Of a DNA stretch of 64,000 bases, positions 25,733 to 33,381 are shown one piece after another. Numbering within the stretch: position 1 is the stretch's first letter; each line of letters begins with the position of its first letter. The notes under the pieces are model-generated. The model saw nothing but the letters and a program-made list of their open reading frames with translations, searched no databases and was not told the DNA's origin. The position numbers and the translations under genes are program-made. The DNA comes from JAJPKK01 sp963802745 (GTDB lineage Bacteria > Pseudomonadota > Alphaproteobacteria > Rhizobiales > Xanthobacteraceae). The stretch covers positions 16,805-80,804 of the forward strand of contig CAWDKL010000062.1 in NCBI GenBank assembly GCA_963802745.1, given 5' to 3'.

Positions 25733-26124
25733 GGTTCCTCCCGCATGCATTGACGGCCTTAGGCGTCGCGGCGGCGTTCGCCACGGTGCTCCACCATGGC
25801 ATCTGCAGCAACTCAAGACGTTTCGCATTCAACGGCTCGGCGAAAAAGGTGAGCACTGGCGACGTCTCTGCCCGGCCGGTTGAGGCTCACAACCATCGCC
25901 ATCCGCGCGATCATGGCAGGTCAGGGCCCCGGCAAATCCGATCATCCTACCGCTCCGCCGGCGGATCCATGGTACGACCCTCGACACGCCACCAAGACAG
26001 GTCGATAGTACACCATCCTGTTTGGTTCCGGCGCCGCCGGGTCAGGATAAACCGGAAAATGTTAGGCAACATCCGGCCAAGGTCAGAGCAACGACCTGAC
26101 CGCCTTGCCATCAGGGAGGCACAT
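25733..26124. other. Divergent intergenic region
   Basis: This 392-base gap lies between the Bug receptor (minus) and the ABC binding protein (plus). It must hold both promoters and has the two ribosome-binding sites at its ends (GGGAGGAACC and AGGGAGGC). Frames that cross it have no recognisable domain. No repeat stands out. Confidence 0.4.
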
Positions 26125-27348
26125 ATGGGGAGCATCGGGCCTGTTAGGCTGACGCTTGCGCTGGCGTGGTTTGTCGCTGCCGCAGGCGGGGCCGCCGCGC
26201 AGCGGATATCCGACGATGTGGTGAAGCTCGGCGTCCTCAACGACATGAACAGCCTTTATGCCGACACCGGCGGCAAGGGCTCGGTGATCGCGACGCAGAT
26301 GGCGGTGGCGGATTTCGGCGGCAAGGTCGCGGGCAAGCCGATCGAGGTCATCAGCGCCGACCACCAGAACAAGCCGGATGTCGGCGCGGCCATCGCGCGG
26401 CGCTGGTATGATATCGACAAGGTCAACGCCATCCTGGACGCGCCGACCTCTTCCGTTGCCCTGGCGGTGCAGCAGGTCACCCGGGACAAGAATCGCGTGT
26501 TGATCATCTCGGGCGGCGGTACCTCCGACCTTACCGGACCGGCCTGCTCACCCAATGGCATCCATTATACCTACGACACCTATGCGCTCTCCAACGTGGC
26601 CGGCAAAGCCATGGTCACGCGCGGCGAGAACACCTGGTTCTTTATCACCGCGGACTATGCGTTCGGGCAAGCCCTGGAGCGTGATGCCGCCAACGTCGTG
26701 AAGGCCGGCGGCGGCAAGGTGATCGGCTCGGTGCGCGCGCCGCTCAACAACCAGGATTTTTCCTCGTTCCTGCTGCAGGCGCAGGCGTCCAAAGCCAAGG
26801 TGATCGCGCTCGCCAATGCGGGCGGCGACACCCAGAACGCCATCAAGCAGGCGGCGGAGTTCGGCCTGCAGCGCGGTGGCCAAAAGATGCTGGCGCTGCT
26901 GTTCGCCATCACCGACGGCCACAGCCTGGGGCTGAAGACGGCCCAGGGCATGATCCTCACCACCGGCTTCTACTGGGACATGGATGACGCCACCCGCGCC
27001 TTTTCCAAGCGTTTCTTCGAGAAGGCCGGACAGATGCCGACGATGTATCAAGCCGGCATCTATTCGGCCGTGATGCACTATCTCAAGGCGATCGAAGCGA
27101 CCGGTACCGACGAAGCGTTGACGGTGATCGCCAACATGAAGGCGACCCCGATCAACGACTTCTTCGCCAAGAACGGCCGCATCCGCGAGGACGGCCGCAT
27201 GGTCCACGACATGTACCTGATGCAGGTGAAGTCGCCGGAGGAATCCAAGGGCCCGTGGGATATCTACAAATTGCTGGCGACCGTACGCGGCCAGGATGCC
27301 TACCGGCCATTGCAGGAGGGCGGCTGCCCGCTGGTGGCGAAGCGATAG
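26125..27348 (+). CDS. Branched-chain-amino-acid/amide-type ABC substrate-binding protein
   Basis: The product has 407 residues from the ATG at 26125 behind AGGGAGGC. A signal peptide (MGSIGPVRLTLALAWFVAAA) precedes DVVKLGVLNDMNSLYADTGG, which opens a Leu/Ile/Val-binding-type periplasmic fold (Peripla_BP_6). Further landmarks are ISADHQNKPDVGAAIARRWY, ILDAPTSSVALAVQQVTRDK and WFFITADYAFGQALERDA. These receptors bind amino acids, urea, amides or aromatic acids. No permease or ATPase genes of this type are next to it, so the transporter parts would have to come from elsewhere. Confidence 0.92.
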   Translation: MGSIGPVRLTLALAWFVAAAGGAAAQRISDDVVKLGVLNDMNSLYADTGGKGSVIATQMAVADFGGKVAGKPIEVISADHQNKPDVGAAIARRWYDIDKVNAILDAPTSSVALAVQQVTRDKNRVLIISGGGTSDLTGPACSPNGIHYTYDTYALSNVAGKAMVTRGENTWFFITADYAFGQALERDAANVVKAGGGKVIGSVRAPLNNQDFSSFLLQAQASKAKVIALANAGGDTQNAIKQAAEFGLQRGGQKMLALLFAITDGHSLGLKTAQGMILTTGFYWDMDDATRAFSKRFFEKAGQMPTMYQAGIYSAVMHYLKAIEATGTDEALTVIANMKATPINDFFAKNGRIREDGRMVHDMYLMQVKSPEESKGPWDIYKLLATVRGQDAYRPLQEGGCPLVAKR

Positions 27349-27469
27349 GCTGCGCGCTTGATGAGATAATTGGACTGTCCGTAGGATACGGGATTCCTAC
27401 GACGCCCAACCTGAATGTAGTCGCCAGACGGGTTCCGGTCACGTTGGGAAGCCTGGGACGTCATGGCCG

Positions 27470-27666
27470 GGCGGCTGTCCCTCAGCTTCCGCATCGGGGT
27501 CGAAGCCGTGCATGCGGGTCGCCCATGGCCAGCCGACGATCGCGCCCTTGACGGGCTGCAGCAGGCCGGTCGCGAGGGCGATGGTCAGCGGCAGCCACAA
27601 TAGCGCATGCAACCAGTAGGGCGGCGCATAGGCGATCTCGGTGAGGAGGGCGAGCGGCAGCGTCAT
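27470..27666 (-). pseudogene. Fragment of a DUF983 membrane-protein gene
   Basis: The minus strand encodes PPYWLHALLWLPLTIALATG, then LLQPVKGAIVGWPWATRMHG and FDPDAEAEGQ, nearly the same as the C-terminal half of the intact DUF983 gene at 29738 (nucleotide identity looks around 80 percent). The zinc-ribbon N-terminus (CPACGEG, CPTCGED) is missing and unrelated sequence takes its place upstream of 27666. It therefore looks like a duplicated and truncated copy left behind on the other side of the NHL gene. Confidence 0.75.
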
Positions 27667-27929
27667 TCGGCAAACGAAGCACAGCGCGTCATGGATAAAC
27701 TGTACCATCGGCGTGCACGCGGCGGCGCTGTACAGCTTCCTGCCACACATTGCGCGTAGTGGCCGACGGAGTCCCCACTCCGGAAGAGCGTTCCTGTTCC
27801 TTCTCTATGGCGCCGCCCGGCAATGTGCGGTAAAAAGCTGGTCTCCGGTGTTCACAAAAAAAGACCCGGGGGCGACCGTGAATTCTTGGCCGCTCCGACC
27901 CCAACGAACGCCACCATCAGGAAGGGAGC

Positions 27930-29411
27930 ATGACCATGACGGCAAAAATTCTCAGGCTTGTTGCCCCGATATTGTTGCTCGCCGGCATCGGCTTGTCATC
28001 GGTGGTTGCGGCGCACGCCCAGCAGTCCGCGGCGGATGCACTGAGACAAGCGCGCGTTGTCGAGCGCTTGTCCGATGGCATGGCGGTCGAGAAAAAAGGC
28101 GAAGCGCCGGGCTTTGTACTCGACCCTGCCTGGCCGCAGCCGCTGCCGCACCATTGGGTGATCGGCGACGTCGGCGGCATCGCCGTCAACAAGCACGACC
28201 AGATCTGGGTCTACCACCGCCCGCGCTCGGTCGGTTCGCAGGACAGCGGCATGCAGGGCGCCGCAGGCAATGACGACAAAGGCAAGCCGATCAGCGCGCT
28301 CGGACATCCGCGGCCCAACGGCCAAATCAACGGCTGCTGCGCGCCGGCACCTTCGATCCTGGTGTTCGACCAGGCCGGCAAACTGCTGAAGGCCTGGGGC
28401 GGCCCGGGCGATGCGGATTTTCTGAAAACAAAATGCCGCGAGGCCGACGGCTGCTTCTGGCCCGCGCGCGAACACGGCATCTACGTCGATCACAACGACT
28501 TCGTCTACATCGCGGGCAACGGCCAGGCCCGTAACTTTCACGGCCAGTATCCGTGGGCGCCCAACTTCGGCGACAATTCGCACATCCTCAAGTTCAAGGC
28601 GGACGGTACCTTCGTCTACCAGATCGGCACCGCGGGTGCGAAGGGCCCCAACAGCAACGACACCAACGGCGGCGTCAACGGCACGCCCGAGCCGTACTGG
28701 CCGGCCGACATGGTGGTCGATCCGAAAACCAACCTGATGTACGTCGCCGACGGTTACGGGAACCGCCGCGTGCTGATCGTCGATGCGGCCACCGGCAAAT
28801 ACGTCGGACATTTCGGCGCTTACGGGCAGAACCCTGTTGTCGGAGAAAACGGCCGCGGTGAAGCCTACAGCGCCTCCTGGCACGATGATTTCAAGGCTGG
28901 CAATATGAAACCGAAATTCTTCCGCAGCCCGCTGCATTGCGCGCGCCTCGCCAACGACGGCCTGCTCTACGCCTGCGACCGCGGCAACAATCGCTTGCAG
29001 GTTTTCAAGGCCGCCGAAGCGGGCAAGCCCTGCGCCAATCCGGACGGCGAAGTCGGCAAATGCGGTTTCGTCGGCGAGCTTTTCGTCGCACCGCAATCCG
29101 TCGGCGGTACCTCAGGCACAGTGAATTTCTCGACCGACGCGACGCAGAGCTGCATGTACGTCGCCGACCTGGTCAACGACGTCATCTACGTCGTCAACCG
29201 GCAGAACATGACCGAGCTCACGCGCATCGGTGGCGGCGGCCGTCAGGCTGGCCAGTTCCACTGGCCGCACGTGGTGGCCAATGACTCCGCCGGCAATATG
29301 TATGTCGGCGAAGTCGATGGCGCGGCCCGCGTGCAGCGCTTCCTGCGCTATGGGGCGACGGGGTGCAGCGGGACGGGTCGTGCGGAAGTGGGAAAATACC
29401 TGGTGCAGTAA
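27930..29411 (+). CDS. Large exported NHL-repeat protein
   Basis: The product has 493 residues. The ATG at 27930 follows GGAAGGGAGC, and the N-terminus (TAKILRLVAPILLLAGIGLS, then VVAAHAQQ) is a signal peptide. Beta-propeller blades run through the mature chain: GDVGGIAVNKHDQIWVYHRP, REHGIYVDHNDFVYIAGNGQ, WPADMVVDPKTNLMYVADGY and WPHVVANDSAGNMYVGEVDG. Pairs of cysteines (GCCAPAP, TKCREADGC) could form periplasmic disulfides. The architecture is shared with peptidyl-alpha-hydroxyglycine lyase-like proteins, but the substrate is unknown. It lies between a DUF983 fragment and the intact DUF983 gene on the opposite strand. Confidence 0.8.
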   Translation: MTMTAKILRLVAPILLLAGIGLSSVVAAHAQQSAADALRQARVVERLSDGMAVEKKGEAPGFVLDPAWPQPLPHHWVIGDVGGIAVNKHDQIWVYHRPRSVGSQDSGMQGAAGNDDKGKPISALGHPRPNGQINGCCAPAPSILVFDQAGKLLKAWGGPGDADFLKTKCREADGCFWPAREHGIYVDHNDFVYIAGNGQARNFHGQYPWAPNFGDNSHILKFKADGTFVYQIGTAGAKGPNSNDTNGGVNGTPEPYWPADMVVDPKTNLMYVADGYGNRRVLIVDAATGKYVGHFGAYGQNPVVGENGRGEAYSASWHDDFKAGNMKPKFFRSPLHCARLANDGLLYACDRGNNRLQVFKAAEAGKPCANPDGEVGKCGFVGELFVAPQSVGGTSGTVNFSTDATQSCMYVADLVNDVIYVVNRQNMTELTRIGGGGRQAGQFHWPHVVANDSAGNMYVGEVDGAARVQRFLRYGATGCSGTGRAEVGKYLVQ

Positions 29412-29539
29412 TCGGGGGATTGAACCACCCTGGCGGACAAGCCGCGGTCTTTTCTCGGACTAATCGTGTCAAAGTGCCGAGCTTGCGAGTACCGTGTAAA
29501 TCGGTGGTCACGTCAGGACCCGAAAAAGCGCGAAGCGCG

Positions 29540-29656
29540 TAGTACGGCGTAGGGTGCAGTAAGCGAAGCGCACTGCACCGCTTTCTGGTACGGAGTGTTT
29601 ACCCGCGGTCGCGGCGGCAGCAATGCGCTACGCAATTTGCGCCCTACCCTCTACCC
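29540..29656. repeat. Dispersed intergenic palindromic repeat
   Basis: In the 326-base gap between the NHL gene and DUF983, the segment GTAGGGTGCAGT ... ACTGCACC (29549-29579 region) folds on itself, and the outer GCGTAGGGTGC is echoed in reverse as GCGCCCTACCC near 29640-29650. This GTAGGGTG-type repeat is common in intergenic DNA of Bradyrhizobium-like genomes. Nothing else was recognised in the gap. Confidence 0.5.
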
Positions 29657-29737
29657 CGTTTTTTGCGCCGCAAAATAGCCCAGCGTTCCAAGGCTAAGGC
29701 CCCGGGCCATCGCTGGGTTCGCCGCGGCCGCCCGACA

Positions 29738-30220
29738 TCACCGCCCCACCGGATCCGGCTGCCCTTCCACCTCCGCGTTGGGGTCGAAGCCGTGCATGCG
29801 GTTCGCCCATTGCCAGCCGACGATCGCACCCTTGACGGGTTGCAGCAGGCCGATCGCAAGCCCGATCGTTAGCGGCAGCCACAGGAGGGCGTGCAGCCAA
29901 TAGGGCGGCGAATAGAGTATTTCGGCCATCAGGGCGAGCGGCACGACCACATGGCCGACCACCAGGATGACGAAATAGGCCGGTGCGTCGTCGGCGCGGT
30001 GGTGGGAAAGGTCTTCGCCGCAGGTCGGGCAGTGGTCCGCGACCTTAAGGAAGGCGCGGAACATTTTTCCCTCCCCGCAGGCCGGACAGCGTCCCCGCAA
30101 GCCGCGCCGCAGCGACTGCCACATCGGCCGCTCCGGAAGTTCGTCCGCAGCCGAATCGTGCACCGGTTTCACGGATGAAGATACAGTTGCGGGTTGGTGT
30201 GCAACGTCCTGCCAGCTCAT
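29738..30220 (-). CDS. DUF983 inner-membrane protein
   Basis: The product has 160 residues. The N-terminal part contains two CxxC pairs, CPACGEGKMF and CPTCGEDL, a zinc-ribbon-like element. Two membrane segments follow (AYFVILVVGHVVVPLALMAE and LLWLPLTIGLAIGLLQPVKG). In Rhizobiales this gene commonly follows rnr. Here its ATG overlaps the rnr TGA by four bases (ATGA at 30217-30220), which implies translational coupling. The function of the family is not established. A truncated copy of the same gene is at 27470. Confidence 0.9.
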   Translation of the reverse strand: MSWQDVAHQPATVSSSVKPVHDSAADELPERPMWQSLRRGLRGRCPACGEGKMFRAFLKVADHCPTCGEDLSHHRADDAPAYFVILVVGHVVVPLALMAEILYSPPYWLHALLWLPLTIGLAIGLLQPVKGAIVGWQWANRMHGFDPNAEVEGQPDPVGR

Positions 30221-32557
30221 CGATGCCGCCCTCGTTTCGCTCGTGCCGCGGCCGGAGATCGGCGCTTGGCGCCACGCTCCGCGTCGCCTTTGGAACGGTC
30301 TTTCCCGCCCAACGTCTTCTGCCGCGATCCCGTTCGGTGGCTCTTGGCCAGAATGCGGGAGGTGGCGTCCCGGTGCCCTTCCGACAGCATTTCGAACCGC
30401 AGGGCTCCGGCGACCGGTGCCGCCTCGACGAGGCGCACCGTGACGGCATCGCCGAGCCGGTAGCGTTCCCCGCCGGCATCGCCGATCAGCGCATGGGCAC
30501 GCTCGTCGTAGCGGTAATAGTCATCCCCCAGCGTCGCCGCCGGAATGAAGCCGTCGGCGCCTGTGTCGGCCAGCTTGACGAACAGGCCGGAGCGGGTGAC
30601 GCCGCCGATGCGGCCCTGTGAACACGGCACCGATCCGGTCGGCGAGGAAATGCGCGATCAACCGGTCGGCGGTTTCCCGCTCGGCCGCCATGGCGCGCCG
30701 TTCCGCAGCGGAAATGCGGGCGGCGATCTCGCCGAGCGACAGCGCGGTCTCGGAGGCTGAAAGGCCGTCGCCGCCGAGCCGCAGCGCGCGGATCAGCGCG
30801 CGGTGGACCATGAGGTCGGCGTAGCGGCGGATCGGCGAGGTGAAGTGCGCATAGCGGCGCAGATTGAGGCCGAAATGGCCGTAATTTTCCGCTGCATATT
30901 CGGCCTGGGCCTGGCTGCGCAGCACCACCTCGTTGACCAGCTGTTCGCTGTCGGAGCCCTTCGCGCGTGCCAGGATGCGGTTGAAGCCCTCCGGGCGGAG
31001 CGCGCCGGTTTTCGGCAGCGATATATCGAGGGTGGCCAGAAATTCCCGCAACGCAACGAGCTTTTCGACCGACGGATCGTCATGGACCCGGTAGATCAGC
31101 GGCGTGCGGGCTTGCTCCAGCGTTTCCGCCGCGGCCACATTGGCGAGGATCATGAATTCTTCGATCAGCCGGTGGGCGTCGAGGCGCTGCGGCGAGATCA
31201 CGCGATCGACGGTGCCGTCGGGCTTGAGCAAAATTTTGCGCTCGGGCAGATCGAGGTCGAGCGGGCCGCGCTCGTCGCGGGCGCGCTTGAGCGCCGCATA
31301 GGCCGCGTAAAGCGGGGCGATGACCAGCGGCAGCAACGGCTCGGTTAAGTCGTCAGGCATTCCATCGATGGCGGCCTGGGCCTGGGCGTAGTGCAGCTTG
31401 GCGAGCGAGCGGATCAGCACCCGGTGGAAGCGGTGTTCGCGCTTGCGGCCATCGGCGCCGATGACCATGCGCACCGCCAGCGCCGGACGGTCGAGACCGG
31501 GTTTGAGGGAGCATAAATCGTTGGAGATGCGTTCGGGCAGCATCGGTACCACGCGATCCGGAAAATACACCGAATTGCCGCGGTCCACCGCCTCGCGGTC
31601 AAGCGCCGAGCCGGGCGTAACGTAGTGCGCCACGTCGGCGATCGCCACGTCGATCACGAAGCCGCCGGGATTTTTTGGGTCCGTATCGGGCCGTGCGAAC
31701 ACCGCGTCGTCGTGATCCTTGGCATCGACCGGATCGATGGTGACGAACGGAACCTCCCGCCAGTCCTCGCGGCCGTCGAGCTGTGCCGGCCGTGCCGCCG
31801 CGGCCTCGTGCAGCACTGCCGGCGAAAATACGTGCGGAATGCCGTGGGCGTGAATCGCGATCAGGCTCACGGCCTTTTCGGTTGCAAGCGAGCCGAGCCG
31901 CTCCCGCACCCGCGCGGTCGGCAGGCCGAGGCGCCCCGACCGGCTCACCTCGACGGCGACGAGATCGCCGTCCTGGGCATCACCGGAAGCGTCGGCGGGG
32001 ATCGCCAGTTCGCGGCCAAGATTTTTCTTGTCGATCGGGGCGAGCCGCCCGCCGCCGCCGGGGAGCTGGCGGAACACGCCCAGCACGCGATGCTTGACGC
32101 GATCGATGACCTTGATGGCGCGGCCCTGGTAGCGGACTCCATCCTCGGCGTCGCCGGCTTTCTCCACCCGCAGTAGCGCGCGGTCGCCGACGCCGGGCAC
32201 CTCGCCCGCTCGGGCACGGCGCGGCACTTGAATGCGGATTTTTGGGACATCGCCTTGCGCCTCCGCATCCCACTCGGCCGGCACGGCAATCAATTCGCCG
32301 TCGCGATCGCGCCCCGTGATGTCGGCCAGCACCACATTGGGCAACATGCCGGGGCGATGCAGCTTCTTGCGCCGCTTTTCGACCGCGCCGTCGGCTTCGA
32401 GGTCGCGCAGCATTTGCTTCAGCGCGGCGCGGTCGGCATTTTTCAAGCCGAAGGCGCGGGCGATCTCGCGGGTGCCGACTTCCCCGCCTTCCTTGGCGAT
32501 GAAGGCGATCAGGTCCTGCCGCGAGGGCAGGAGGGTGGATGGAGGCTGCGGACTCAA
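30217..32557 (-). CDS. rnr: Exoribonuclease R, split by one extra base
   Basis: The start is TTG at 32557 with GGAG upstream, and translation begins MSPQPPSTLLPSRQDLIAFI. The RNB catalytic domain has DPVDAKDHDDAVFA (metal-binding aspartates), VAHYVTPGSALDREAVDRGN and YFPDRVVPMLPERISNDLCS. After LADRIGAVFTG the frame breaks; the second frame continues RIGGVTRSGLFVKLADTGAD and IPAATLGDDYYRYDE, the C-terminal S1 RNA-binding domain, then a basic tail. One surplus G near 30617 explains it. RNase R degrades structured RNA 3' to 5' in the cytoplasm and helps with RNA quality control. Because homology is perfect on both sides, a sequence error is more likely than loss. It lies between topA and DUF983, the usual order. 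Confidence 0.92.
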
Positions 32558-32670
32558 TGGGGCTCCGGGAGAACGGTCACCGTCCTCACATAATCATCAC
32601 CAGCCGCCTTGGGTAGCCGCATCACGTTCCGGCCTTGGGTTGGAGGTATAACCAGCAGGGAAAATTTGCG

Positions 32671-33043
32671 TCACCGGTGTCCGATCAACGGCACTGCCTC
32701 GGCGCTTGCGGCGCTTGCGAGCGCGGCATCGAGTATGGCCAGCGGACATTTCTTGCGCAACGCCAGCTCCAGACGCCCGCATCATAGACGGAAAGGCGGT
32801 ATTGGCGGGCAAGTTGCAAGCAACAATTCCTCCTCCGTGCCGGTATCGATCGCGACCGGTAAGGCGCGGACCAGCCGCAATGCGTGCGCCGTTTTTTCAC
32901 GGTCGAGGTGACCACGGCGCTCGTTGACGATCAACACGTTACGCAACTCATACCACCACAGCCCCGGAACGAGAGCCGGATCATGGGCAATCGTCGGGCA
33001 TGAGCCAGCACACAGCGACAGAGGCATCCACCACGAACGGCAT
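32671..33043 (-). pseudogene. vapC: VapC-type PIN-domain toxin, multiply broken
   Basis: Fragments of a PIN ribonuclease are spread over several frames. MPFVVDASVAVCWLMPDD starts at 33043, then a gap, then DPALVPGLWWYELRNVLIVN and ALRLVRALPVAIDTGTEEEL, then ARQYRLSVYDA, then LELALRKKCPLAILDAALAS with EAVPLIGHR ending at 32671. At least three shifts and about 20 missing residues after the first block separate the parts. The acidic catalytic residues (first Asp in VVDAS, Glu in WWYELRN, Asp in VYDA) are still recognisable. The number of changes suggests true inactivation. Its start overlaps the stop of the antitoxin gene by one base. Confidence 0.75.
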
Positions 33044-33300
33044 CAATATTTGTGTCTTTCATGCCGCGCCCGCAGGATGTCGTCGAGCGGAATACATGGC
33101 ATCGTCTTGCGGAATTCCTCGATCGCCGCCATCGCGCGGTCGATTTCGTCGCGGCGGCTGTCGGGCTCGGGCACGATGCGTGCAATCGGTTTGCCGTGCC
33201 GCGTGATGATCAGCGTTTCGCCGCGTTCCACCTCGTCGAGCAGGCTCGCGAGGTGGACCTTAGCGTCCGGCGCTTGAACTTCCCGCAAAGCGAACCGCAT
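33043..33300 (-). CDS. vapB: Phd/YefM-type antitoxin (VapB role)
   Basis: The product has 85 residues. MRFALREVQAPDAKVHLASL and LDEVERGETLIITRHGKPIA, then RIVPEPDSR, match the Phd antitoxin family (N-terminal DNA-binding fold), and the acidic tail with FRKTMPCIPLDDILRARHE would bind the PIN toxin. It is encoded directly upstream of the broken vapC gene, with overlapping stop and start. An intact antitoxin beside a dead toxin is the harmless direction of decay. The module interrupts the otherwise conserved topA-rnr gene order. Confidence 0.88.
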   Translation of the reverse strand: MRFALREVQAPDAKVHLASLLDEVERGETLIITRHGKPIARIVPEPDSRRDEIDRAMAAIEEFRKTMPCIPLDDILRARHERHKY

Positions 33301-33381
33301 TCATCGATTGGTCGATTTGATCAGTCTGAACTTTAGGAGCAAATTGTCAACGAATGCGAGCCATGCGCTTCGGGTGCCGCG

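Noticed and set aside
23699..25753. Plus-strand open frame of 684 codons
   Set aside because: It lies opposite the LLM monooxygenase and the Bug receptor and has no recognisable domain. It starts inside one gene and spans both.
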